Below, in pieces: positions 1-8,587 of a DNA stretch of 36,545 bases. Location of the stretch: the NCBI GenBank assembly GCA_022539475.1, contig VCMS01000417.1:1-36545 (forward strand), read 5' to 3'. The stretch's first letter is position 1. Every line of letters begins with the position of its first letter. A program made the translations under genes and the position numbers. Origin of the DNA: Gracilaria domingensis (taxonomy: Eukaryota; Rhodophyta; Florideophyceae; Gracilariales; Gracilariaceae). The notes beneath the pieces were generated by a model that was not told the DNA's origin, did no database searches, and saw nothing but the letters and a program-made list of their open reading frames with translations.

Positions 1-94
1 GCGTAACTCTGGCTGGCCTACTTCCTCATTTGCGCCACCATCATGCGGTATCCACCTTGTCGCGCCATCACTCTACCTTCCGTTCTACACAGCC

Positions 95-1100
95 GTGCGC
101 CACGCTTGTCTCCGCCCATACCCGATCAACGCGCGACCGGCATTCGCATGTCCTCGGCACAAGTCCTTCTCCGCTAGTGGAGCAAGCCGGAAACCTTTGC
201 TTGAACATCCTCACCCATGTTCAGTACAAACGCAAAACGACGTGTGGCGCTACCGTCAGGTACACGCTCACACATGTTGTCGCCAGGGCGATGTCTCGGA
301 ATTCCACGCTCGTTCTGCTGCACGGATGGGGCGCTGGGCTTCGCGTTTTTTCGGAGTAACATACGCGGGTTTGGCTCCCTTTTTACCGCTTCATTGCTGG
401 ACTGCAGGATTTCGCGGCGTTCGCGTCCGTACCACTTCGACCTGCTTCGCGTTGATCATCGCGAGGCCTACTTTTGGACGCCTTCGTATGGAATGGGTGG
501 CAGCACATGCGGCAACAAGACATAACTTCAACGCTTCATATTGTTTGCCATTCATGGGCGCATACTTGCGCTGTTATGCTCTAACGAAGTCCCGCAAAAA
601 CGTGTTGAGCTCACGCTTGCGAGTCCAGTTGGTCTGCATGCTGCTCAAACGCCGAAGATCCGAGAGGGTTGCTGCGTCGCGCTATTTTCTGGATAGTGTA
701 TCCGCATGTGGGAACTCGGGGCTTTACGCGCAGTACTTTATCCGTCAGGCAGGGTACAAGTCTTGGGCGGAAAATGGCAAAGCGTTTCTTGAGCACGCTT
801 AGTTTTCAGTCACAGGCAGCAAGGATGCTTTCATCGAGTATTTCTATCAGATCTCAGTCGCGGTACGCAGCTGGAGCATTCACTCTGTAACTATCTGGAG
901 AGCGTGCGTATGCTAGGAAACGCTTGCTGAACGCGATGGTTAAACTTGAACCTACTCATTCTGTACGGCGATGGCGACTGGATGAGCTTAAGTAGCTGAA
1001 AGATATGCGAGGAATGAAGCTCCGGCCCACGGTAGCACATTGTCGACAGGGCAGGTACTCACGTCTAATCGACAAATGTCGATGTTACAAACTCATTTTG
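95..1100 (+). pseudogene. ABHD4/ABHD5-like alpha/beta-hydrolase, frame-disrupted
   Basis: Fragments in all three plus frames read in order as one alpha/beta-hydrolase of the ABHD4/ABHD5 (CGI-58) and plant At4g24160-type family. These enzymes are lipases or lysophospholipid acyltransferases. Seen: an oxyanion-type segment LVLLHGWGAGL (309-341), then FFRNIRG in the next frame; YHFDLL near 430-450; a nucleophile-elbow-like segment LHIVCHSWAHT (534-566; Ser 552-554, where the family usually has GHS); RVELTLASPVGL (601-636); ILYGDGDWM (958-984), the usual segment before the catalytic His; and AGTH/LIDK near 1045-1075. No single frame carries more than about a quarter of the domain, so as read here no functional protein is made. 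The pattern is either a pseudogene or a real gene hit by base-loss errors. The N-terminus is not resolved and may begin left of the window. Family assignment rests on recalled motifs, not on a search. Confidence 0.6.
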
Positions 1101-1231
1101 GAAAGCTGTGGTCGGTGAGTGAGGAGGATGCCGAAATCTTTCGTCGTTTCTCACCGATTTCGAGGAACCAGCACTACAATTGCTCAACCCTGAACAGAGT
1201 CCGAGTTTTCATCAACACATTCCAGGGGTAG

Positions 1232-2186
1232 CATGGGGTAAGCACTTGGGGTATTTATCGTGCCCCTTAATCCATTTCCTATTCTCGAGTTTGAACTAGA
1301 ATTGTCTATAAGCAATTACTCATCCAAACGCGTATTGTAGCAGTGATATAGAGATCAATTTACACAACTAATTCTAGCTCCTGAGCAGCAGTTCCCGGAC
1401 TTAAAAGGCACCAACTGCTACGTGATGGGGCTTAGATTCAATCCGCAAGGCACCGAGTAAACATAGATGACGGGGCAAACCACTCTCACGTCATGACAAG
1501 GATGCTTTTGTTCGACTGCTACTGTACGAAGGTACTTGCTCAGACACTTGGTGTTTGTCTTGACTGTGATACTAATTCCTTACTGCTCTGCTCTGTAATG
1601 TCGAGAGTATTGTAGGACTTCTCTCGAGCTGATCTACATCAAGATGGAAATTGTATCTCGCACCGAGGTTTCAATTTCCATCTTTGCTTTCAAAACTTCG
1701 ATACGCTATAATGTCTATGCGGGCGGAACTATCTTCGACTATCCGGGCAAACCAGGATTTGCGAGTTGGAACGCAGAAACCGGGCCCACACACAATTCAG
1801 CATTGATTTATGATCTGACAGAAGCTTCTTTTGCGGGTCTGTTTTGTTGGACAAACCGAAGCACAAGTGGAGACGTTTGCGGCTTTTATGTGTGTCGCAT
1901 GCATGCTTATAAATCTGTTCCCTATCTCTTAAGAAAAGAAGAGACCTGGCATTCAAGAAGATGCCGCTAGAGATGCGTTGCAAAACTTTTGTCCTATATA
2001 TTAAAATTCTACGTGAATCGAGTTGGGGATCACTCTCATCTCGGTGCATTGTGTACTCATTTTCAGTCGGTGGTAGTGGTAGCACATACCGTAGTGACTC
2101 CAGATAAAGCAGCTGAGTGTCCATGTGCATCCATGAGCAAACCATCATCATATCGGCTGTATCTCGGATAGTGAATGGGATCAACA
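1232..2186. other. Gap with no recognisable gene
   Basis: About 950 bases between the hydrolase and EndoU remnants. The longest open frames (108 aa on +, 1644-1970; 152 aa on -, 1729-2187) overlap each other on opposite strands, show no domain I recognise, and have no conserved-looking motif. I see no tRNA, tandem repeat or terminal repeat here. Confidence 0.5.
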
Positions 2187-3181
2187 TTAGCCCAATGGTG
2201 GGAACTCTTCTGAATCATTCAAAGCTGCGGCATCAACTTGCTCAAGCTGATCGCCCTCCGCTTCACCTCCATCGTATTGATCCTCATTCTTCTGCTTTTG
2301 GTAATAAAGGTCCTCCTCTAAAGATTCCGTATCGACCCCTTTCAAGCATGGGAGGCAGTAGTCATGTTAGAGCGGAAGGAATATATACGAAACTGGACCA
2401 AGTAGCGCCCAAACGAATATTCCGCCTCATCTGATCACTCCCATCCCTACTAAACCAAAGCAAAGTATACAGGGCTATCTCGTATTCCGGAGAAGTGCAA
2501 TAAACATAGACGAAACACTCTTTAGACAACCAAACCACTCAAAACGAATAATCAAAGCGTGTTGGTTCTCCACGGGGGCACCGCAAAGATCCCCGGCGAA
2601 GTCGACGTATCCCATGTAATCAAAGTTACCTCGCTGCTCCTCAATGTACACCTGAATGTAGTTGTGAAGACCTTTCACATCATCTCCATCTATCTCCCCA
2701 CAAAACACATGCTCAAATGCGACGAATCTTTGTCACGGCCGCGATCGTACATTCCAAACCATAAGTCCGCTAAGACTTCTTTGAATTCATCCATAGAAGA
2801 AGCTACTCCATACCCGTTCTCTCTCAGCCAGTCGTACACAACCTAACACAATCAGACTCACAAATACATTCCAAGAATCGCTCCTCTTCCTCTTTTCCTC
2901 TTCCGAAACGCGTTCCGGGACACCTTGGTTCACAACATAATTATCCAGCAAACATCTGAAGAGTCTGTATGAATCAATCTCCAGACATCATCCGAAATAA
3001 AGTCGAACAGCGGGACTCGCGCAGCGTCATCAGAGCGATTTTCGGTTTGACTTTGCGGGGAGATCCTGTAATGCTTCTCAGGGACCAGCCTATTGGTATC
3101 TAACTCCCACAAGAACGAGATTGCCTCACCCAACGACTGAGAGGATCTTGCAAGCGCGTCTTCAACGGAAAGTCGGGTCAT
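2187..3181 (-). pseudogene. EndoU (XendoU) family endoribonuclease, frame-disrupted
   Basis: The minus strand reads in order as a eukaryotic XendoU/EndoU domain, a uridylate-preferring RNase. The start ATG at 3181 begins MTRLSVEDALA, then FLWELDTNRLVPEKHY and PLFDFISDDVW (the typical EndoU N-lobe). Next come LLDNYVV and FLECICESD, then DEFKEVLADLWFGMYDRG and FEHVFCGEID (first catalytic His), GLHNYIQVYIEE (second catalytic His), GNFDYMGYVD, and FEWFGCLKSVSSMFI (catalytic Lys), then SPEYEIALYTLLW. An acidic tail ends in EEFPPLG with TAA at 2187-2189. All three expected catalytic residues are present, but the frame changes at about 2965-2980, 2881-2898, 2834-2848, 2714-2725 and 2490-2503, each time as if one base were missing, and once more near 2375-2390. 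As read it is broken. Whether this is decay or base-loss error is open. Confidence 0.8.
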
Positions 3182-3753
3182 ATCGCTTACGGTGAACTCA
3201 GAAGTTTGCCTTCAATACGGGTGGGCCACAAGTTTGGGATGCTCGCAGATCACGCACAACTTCGAACATCCGCTGATCGGGTGCTCGATCCTAGTGGGAT
3301 GCCTTCATTCCTTCCCATGTTAACATTCAACAAAAATATCGAAAGTTCCACTAGAATGCATGGCGAAGGTAATCTACTCTCAATAGGGTATATCGGGTGA
3401 TCATGATGATGATGTACCCATACACGTGCTGAAACGGGAGGCTATTCGTGGGCTTCTGGAGATTAAGTTAAAACACCGGAAAACCTCATACGCAGCTCCA
3501 CAGGACGGGCAGTTTGGGATTCATGGACTGAGAATTTGGCGAGTTTTAAACTGCTGGGCCACAGGGCGTCAAAGCGCAAACTGCGCTGATATCACAATAC
3601 TGTCGCAGAATCTGCGTGGGTAAGCTTTGAACCAAGGGTAGGTCTGTCACAGATGCGAAGTATCTTTGATATATACACTATCGGATGCCGACCAAAAGGA
3701 AAGCCTCCACGCGTAGCGTCGTTATGTATATTTAGGAGGCGATGCAAAGCAGA
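3182..3753. other. Gap upstream of EndoU; no gene recognised
   Basis: This is the 5' flank of the EndoU remnant up to the hAT target site. Two short plus-strand frames (3206-3400, 3426-3623) show no domain I know. A broken gene fragment around 3390-3610 is possible but unsupported. Confidence 0.4.
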
Positions 3754-3761
3754 CTTCAACC
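3754..3761. repeat. hAT target-site duplication, left copy (CTTCAACC)
   Basis: The 8 bases CTTCAACC directly precede the left inverted repeat and are repeated exactly at 18389-18396 after the right one. Eight-base duplications are the hallmark of hAT insertion. This fixes both ends of the transposon. Confidence 0.95.
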
Positions 3762-3786
3762 CAGGCCCGTATTTCTGACTGACTAC
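3762..3786 (+). repeat. hAT left terminal inverted repeat
   Basis: Starts CAGGCCCGTATTTCTGACTG and matches the reverse complement of 18360-18388, apart from one substitution and one extra GACT unit in the right copy. The CAGG start is typical of hAT ends. Confidence 0.93.
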
Positions 3787-3950
3787 TTTTACGAAGTGGT
3801 CAGTCAGAAGTCATCTATTTTTGATCGAAGTCAGTCAGATTAGTCATGATGTAGTCATCAAACAAACAGAGACACAAACCCAAGCATTAGAACCCATGAT
3901 CATCGCGACACACCTGTTGCATTAGATGTCATCAATCCTACGACACACTT

Positions 3951-4894
3951 TCACGATAACACGACAAAACCAGCTGCCTTCGGATGCAACACGGCATTTT
4001 GCACGCCCTGAAAGCTTTCAACTTCCGAATGAACAAAGGAGCGGATAATTTCTGCCATCTCCAACGTTCCCGTTAGCAAAGAGGTCCTGATAGAACATTC
4101 TGTCCGGACAAGATCACTAAAAAGACACTCAGCAGGAGCAGATGATGCCTGAGCGGAGAGCACAGCAAGTGCAACGCGATTAAACGGAACTGGACTGACA
4201 AAACCATGACGGTCGTTCACCTTTTTCCAGTATCTTAAAGCTATTCCAGGATCCCGGCGTCCCTTTTGCACTAGATCGGTAATCATAGCACGATGAAAGA
4301 TGCTAAAAACTGCTCTTAAATCATCTGAATGAGCTGATAGATCTTCGTCCAACTCTACAGCTTCCCTGATAACAGACGTAATTAAAAGCCGTATGTACAC
4401 CTCTTTCTCCGTCTGTGTGGCTTTCAGAAAGTCGAGAGTACGTTCGTTAACATCCAAAAGTGCTGCTAAATGAAACAACAGCACTCTGCGTGACCTTCGC
4501 AACTCTATCGGTGGGGAATACTGCAAAGGTAGAGCCCTAATATTGTCATAATTCACTGGTTGATCTGGAGCCCATGTGGCTCTGTTCTCTTCCATCACAT
4601 TCCAAACATGTCCCAAGCGTTCCTTGACATGTTGTGCTAAATTCAAAGCTAAACTCTTTGCATAGGGAACAAGCGATGTTATAGAACGTGCCTCATCTCT
4701 CTTAAAAGCAGCCAATGCACTGCTCTGGCGACTTGGCAGCGCAGTTCCGACGTTAACGTCAGTAGCTCCATCAAATTCGATGTCAAGTGTTGCAGCCTGA
4801 GCTAGTTCATTTTCATGGGCTGACATACTCCCACCCATTATACACAATGTCTCATAAAGTTCTCTCAGCAATCGCGGTGCTCTAGATAGTGTCA
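3951..4894 (-). pseudogene. hAT transposase, C-terminal half
   Basis: This is the 3' half of the hAT transposase, ending with TGA at 3951-3953. It holds the end of the catalytic region (SRAPRLLRELYETL, as in the usual segment before the dimerisation domain). The C-terminal hAT dimerisation domain follows (RYWKKVNDRHGFVSPVPFNR, then APAECLFSDLVRTECSIRTS). The reading frame extends rightward into the LTR of element A, which adds about 35 foreign residues from an unrelated ATG. The true upstream exon-like half is at 16624-18049. Counting one target duplication only once, the two halves are in the same frame and sum to 790 codons including the stop. The gene is now split by 11.7 kb and should not give a full transposase. 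Confidence 0.9.
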
Positions 4895-4899
4895 CTTTT
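4895..4899. repeat. Element A target-site duplication, left copy (CTTTT)
   Basis: CTTTT abuts the left LTR and recurs at 16624-16628 just after the right LTR. A 5-bp duplication is normal for Ty3/gypsy integrases. Confidence 0.93.
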
Positions 4900-5471
4900 T
4901 GTGGTATAGCCGATCGGTGCGAGCTGCTAGTGGGGAGCCCTGCGTGGGCTCGACCCGGCAGAGGAGTGAAACACGTGACACCTAATAGGTCGGCAACACC
5001 CACCGTTGCCTATAGTGCACGGTGACCAAGTGGTAAATACGCCTGCACTGGTGTGCGGCAGGCACGTATAACCCTCAAGGTCAGCAAAACTATTAGAAAA
5101 CTACTAGACTTACCAATTGGTGACTGTAGAACCGAACTGGTGTCAAATTAGCCTAGTTGGTGCTTGACTTTACCATTTGGTGTGGGAGGTTAGCGTCTCG
5201 GGGGTTTAGTACACCCGAGCGCCCCTCCGGCTCTCACGGGCCTAGTGCCACGTGGGCCACCTGGAGGTGCATTTGTGGTGCACCACCCCGGCCACATATC
5301 TATACTACCTAGTAATTATTAATTCTAAATCATCGAGAATAGACTAATTAGTCCTGTCCAAGCCTGCGCTGGCGCGTCCCACGTGGTACAGTAAACACAC
5401 GTGCCCGGGAGCCCGTGACGTCACCACTTGGTCTTGTAGAGCCCCCGTTGATCTGGCCGAGCTATACTACA
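4900..5471 (-). repeat. Element A LTR (3' LTR in element sense)
   Basis: 572 bp, TG...CA ends, matching 16052-16623 except for 9 substitutions. It contains a perfect CRE palindrome TGACGTCA (5416-5423), four CACGTG G-box/E-box cores (4972, 5249, 5380, 5398), and copies of the element's own CCANNTGG motif (5026, 5113, 5173, 5248, 5257, 5379, 5424). The density of bZIP/bHLH-type palindromes suggests stress- or signal-responsive transcription, but no factor is shown. Confidence 0.95.
5416..5423. promoter_or_regulatory. CRE-type palindrome TGACGTCA in LTR
   Basis: An exact CREB/ATF bZIP consensus in the left LTR, repeated at 16568-16575 in the right LTR. It directly adjoins a CCACTTGG motif, with which it shares sequence (TGACGTCACCACTTGG). 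In element sense it lies in the first 60 bases of the LTR (U3), where enhancer sites are expected. Confidence 0.55.
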
Positions 5472-5473
5472 GA

Positions 5474-5483
5474 CCCCCCTCCT
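5474..5483 (-). other. Polypurine tract of element A
   Basis: On the minus strand AGGAGGGGGG is followed by TC and then the LTR start TG. Element B has AAGGAGGGGA-TC-TG at the same place (36128-36137). Position and composition fit the plus-strand DNA primer of LTR elements and confirm the minus-sense orientation. Confidence 0.85.
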
Positions 5484-6469
5484 ACCGACAGGCACGCCCC
5501 GTGGCTGCGAAGTTCCCACGGCGTTTGCCGCCTTTTCGCCAAACGGTCGTCGGCGCGCATCGCCTGGCGCACGGCGCGTCTCGCGATGACGCGAAGACGG
5601 CGCGGTGCACGGCGCGGTTCGCCATATGCACTGCACCGCCATTACCCATGTCGCCGTACCCCCTGTGGTAGGTGCGACCGTACCTTACATCCCTCGTGGT
5701 ATTGGAACGCGAAACCGCGAACCGCGACCATTCAGGTTGATCTTGTCGCGCGCCTGGTACCACGTGGTTGTCTTCGCCTCTTCAGTCCCTCCCGGAGGAG
5801 TCCGCCACTCCATCTTCCCCTGTCCGTCCTCCCCCTGGGCGGGTTAGTCCCGGCTTACCAGTTGGTTTCGAGCCCCCCGTCGGTGGGGTTCGCAGTTGTC
5901 AACCGATCGGCACACCGCCCCCTCGTGGTGTCGCTCCTATTCTTTGTTGGCCACTTGGTCTTGTGCCGTACTGAGGTGATACCTCGTTGGTTCCGACACG
6001 TACTGTTTCTCTGCTTGAGTGAGGGCGCCACTGGGGTGTCGTTGCCTTGGGCGGCGGCGTCGAGGGTGAGGAGACTCCTGCCCGTGGCTCTTCAGACTTC
6101 GTGACCGTACCGGTGCTGACGCCGCTTCTACCTAGTGGTCTGCCTCATCGTGGTGTTCAGGCTTGATTCAGGTCCAGCCGAGGGGTTTACCCGACTGCGC
6201 GGCGTTCAGCGCCCCTCCACCTGGTTCCTCGCGGTCTCCTTCCGTCCCTCAGGTTCCCTCTGGGGTGGTTGTGACCCCCCTTGTTCACGGAACCCGTCCA
6301 GCCGGCTTACAACCCTGGTCATTTTCACGGTGTGTCAGCTCGCTCGAGCGGCGTGCCCGTTCTCTGTGACCCCTCAGGTTTCATCTAGTCATCCAATTGG
6401 TGGTGTTCCCCCTCTCGGTTGGTATCCTCCGTGGCACGCTCTCGCTCCAACTCGCGCCTTTTATACCTC
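5484..6469 (+). other. Leader region upstream of the antisense gene of element A
   Basis: About 1 kb between the 3' LTR and the antisense gene, with no ORF I believe in; the 229-aa frame at 5415-6104 starts in the LTR and has no recognised domain. It is pyrimidine-rich and carries CCANNTGG motifs (5760, 5858, 5951, 6217, 6393). Element B has a leader of similar length (35273-36127) at the same place. It is the natural location for the antisense promoter and 5' UTR. A TATA-like TTTTATA sits at about 6457-6463, close to the first two in-frame ATGs (6470, 6506). Confidence 0.5.
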
Positions 6470-8404
6470 ATGGGTGATCAACCCGCTTCCCCAACAGGGT
6501 GGTCGATGACGTTCGAGCGCCGTGAAGACGGTGCCGAGGAGGGCATCGCGCGCGCCCTTCCCGTTGTGGTGGACCCCGGGGGTGAGACGGCGCCGTTTCA
6601 ATCGAATTACCACGTGGTTGACTCTTCGCAGCCCTGTCTGCCGTCCCAGACCGGTACACCTGTGTCCTTTCCATCGGGCGCCGAGGCTCCCGTGGAGGCC
6701 AACCACTTGGTATTGGAGGAGCCGCACTTCGACCCTATAAAGGGATATTCGGCTTCTGAAGTCTCCCCCTCGGCGGAGGTCAACCGTTCGGTTCGCGAAA
6801 CTGTTGCCTCCCGGTCGAGGATGTCTGGCAAGACCCCTGGGGTAGCGCGCGGCCGCGGAGGTGGCATCTTCAAGCCTAACACGCGGTCGAGTACGCGTTC
6901 TCGTCAAGACCCTTACGGTCGCGGTGGGTATGATCCCTACGCAGCCGCCGCGGGCCCGAGCAACGTTAACCCTCTTGCGGTGGCCGGTACGGTGGAGGCT
7001 CAACAGCTGAATCCTCATGACACTAATAGGACGCACGGGCAGCCGCATGCCCATTATGGTGCACGCTTTGCCGATATCTCCGCCGAATTGGTTGCCCTGG
7101 GGAACTGGCCTTTCCACATCAGTTCCTCACTCTGTCCCTTGCGGTTCCGCCACATGGGTCTCACGCAGTATACCGCAATTGCCCGTTGGGATTGTCGCCG
7201 GTTGGAGGCGGTGCCTATGGCACCTGCTCCACCACGCAAGGGCGAGAAGCAGAGCCGGTTCGGTCGACAACAGTGTTTCCATGCGCGGCAGCGACACACG
7301 AAGTTTCTATACTACATCCCCGTGGCCGTAGCGTCGGATCTCCCCTTCATCCGCTGCGATGGGGAGGTCCACTACTTCCGCCGTTTGGTAGATATCCTTC
7401 ACCGCTTGGACGAACCTGCTACGCACATCGAGGTCGATCTGGAGTACGTCGCGTTTGAGCGCCCTTTAGATACCAATTATTGGACTGACCGTGGGAGGTG
7501 GGCGACCGATGCGATGGCTGAGAACCGTGTTCGTCATCGTAACAACCGTACGCGGACCATGTTCCTGTTCCACAACGTTGAGTATTGGTCGCAGAGCGAC
7601 CACAACCGCCGGACATGGTATGTCAATCGACCCTCTTGGTGGGACCACTATGAAGTATGTCAGTGGCTGGAAGTGCCGACCCCGCCGGTCCTTGCGTACT
7701 TTGGTAGTAGCATCTCCCTCGAGAGGAACAACGCATATGCCGTTTGGTCGGTCGCGCGCAGCGAGTGGGCCGTCATGGTGGCTATCCTCGCCCTTCAGGC
7801 TTCCGTGGAAGGTGTGACTTGGGACACGCGCTGCCCTGACAAGTCTGTCGGGATCAGCGGAACTCAACCAGTTGGTCGTATCTTCAATATTCCCAACGAT
7901 GTGGTCGGCGACATTCGTGCCATGGGGCTCTCCAACATCGTGGAGGGCACCAAATATACTGCGCAGCAGTTGGATGGCTACCTCACTGCGGTAAGTAACC
8001 ACAATTGGGGGCCTGAACAGGGTTGGGATGTCTACGACCCGGAGGTTCATAGCATCGTGCCTCTCCAACAGCAGCACATGGCTGGCGAAGACCCATTTGG
8101 TAATGACGATACCGTGATGGTGGCTGCCGAGAACTATGAGTCCCCCGCATTGCCTCCGTCGGCACCTGTACAGGCTACTCCTCCGACCAGCGTGGCTGCG
8201 CCTGTTCCAAGTGGTCCGGCGAACCCTCAGGCGGCTGCTCACCCTCCCGGACGGGCTGCCCAGGGGCCTCTTCGGGTTGGTTTCCAGTCGCTTCCGGTGA
8301 ATCCGGTGCCCCCTGGTGGTGATAGTGGCGCGATACGGAGCGCTCTGGCTCGTCTCAACCACGCCTCGATGGTGCACTTCAACCGTCCTGGTCTCAATGA
8401 ATGA
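6470..8404 (+). CDS. Antisense ORF of element A, main part (novel conserved protein)
   Basis: I do not recognise this protein. It reads against gag-pol and begins at ATG 6470 (MGDQPAS); ATG 6506 (MTFERRED) is an alternative, and the open frame upstream of 6470 lacks an ATG. Residues 1-170 are low-complexity with an RG patch (GVARGRGGGIF). The rest is a folded-looking domain with matches in order to the antisense ORF of element B: PFIRCDGEVHYFRRL (A, from 7343) with PYLRCPEEREYQRRL (B); FHNVEYW (7568) with WHNVEYF; VPTPPVLAYF with VPTPSVVAYH; SEWAVMVAILALQAS with AEWAVFAFMAFLQAA; MGLSNIVEGTKY with MGLQNILRGTSY. The frame ends at TGA 8402-8404, overlapping an ATG at 8397. Coding similarity continues in the next frame to about 8587, then returns to this frame. 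Function is unknown; a nucleic-acid-binding role is inferred from the RG-rich ends. Confidence 0.8.
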   Translation: MGDQPASPTGWSMTFERREDGAEEGIARALPVVVDPGGETAPFQSNYHVVDSSQPCLPSQTGTPVSFPSGAEAPVEANHLVLEEPHFDPIKGYSASEVSPSAEVNRSVRETVASRSRMSGKTPGVARGRGGGIFKPNTRSSTRSRQDPYGRGGYDPYAAAAGPSNVNPLAVAGTVEAQQLNPHDTNRTHGQPHAHYGARFADISAELVALGNWPFHISSSLCPLRFRHMGLTQYTAIARWDCRRLEAVPMAPAPPRKGEKQSRFGRQQCFHARQRHTKFLYYIPVAVASDLPFIRCDGEVHYFRRLVDILHRLDEPATHIEVDLEYVAFERPLDTNYWTDRGRWATDAMAENRVRHRNNRTRTMFLFHNVEYWSQSDHNRRTWYVNRPSWWDHYEVCQWLEVPTPPVLAYFGSSISLERNNAYAVWSVARSEWAVMVAILALQASVEGVTWDTRCPDKSVGISGTQPVGRIFNIPNDVVGDIRAMGLSNIVEGTKYTAQQLDGYLTAVSNHNWGPEQGWDVYDPEVHSIVPLQQQHMAGEDPFGNDDTVMVAAENYESPALPPSAPVQATPPTSVAAPVPSGPANPQAAAHPPGRAAQGPLRVGFQSLPVNPVPPGGDSGAIRSALARLNHASMVHFNRPGLNE

Positions 8405-8587
8405 CATCCTCACCGCTGTGGATACTCTTACCAACTTGCTCCCCGTGGTTGCTCACCACGAGCGGCGCACTTCTGAGCTGCGACAGTTCCGCGACTACTT
8501 CCAGCGCAATCTCTACCGTGAGGTGACAGCCTATGTTGGTCAGTTGAGCAACCTTGTGGAAGGCCACGCGCCGTTACATCGACCCCT
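8397..8587 (+). CDS. Antisense ORF of element A, helical middle segment in +1 frame
   Basis: The frame starting at ATG 8397 overlaps the TGA that ends the upstream ORF and reads ILTAVDTLTNLL, then REVTAYVGQLSNLVEGHAP. It is leucine/valine-spaced and helix-like. It corresponds to the segment of the element B antisense protein that reads ENQVNQIVQNLRRARASMFD. After about 8587 the similarity passes to the original frame (8588-9199, same frame as 6470-8404). Two compensating frame changes, or reinitiation at the ATGA overlap, would both explain this. Confidence 0.5.

Noticed and set aside
1729..2187. 152-aa minus-strand frame left of EndoU
   Set aside because: Composition is unremarkable, no motif is recognised, and a 108-aa frame opposes it. 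Support is too weak for a gene call.
2187..3181. Spliceosomal introns as the cause of frame changes in EndoU
   Set aside because: Similarity continues through each break with a gain or loss of about one base. There is no room for introns and no GT...AG pairs at the breaks.
2187..3181. Programmed ribosomal frameshifting as in Euplotes
   Set aside because: Euplotes uses +1 shifts at AAA-TAA/TAR sites, which skip an extra base. Here the breaks need an added base and show no common shift site.
5415..6104. 229-aa plus-strand frame at the LTR edge of element A
   Set aside because: It begins inside the LTR, is Arg/Pro/Ser-rich in a pyrimidine-rich leader, and overlaps other open frames equally good. 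No similarity to the element B leader was seen.
7980..7995. Strong 5' splice-site-like GCG|GTAAGT in the antisense gene of element A
   Set aside because: The codons across it are coding-like, and no acceptor downstream would keep the region that is conserved with element B. It is probably chance.
7466..8434. 322-aa minus-strand frame inside the element A antisense gene
   Set aside because: It lies opposite the conserved plus-strand protein, has no counterpart in element B and shows no domain. It is a shadow of Arg/Val-rich complement codons.
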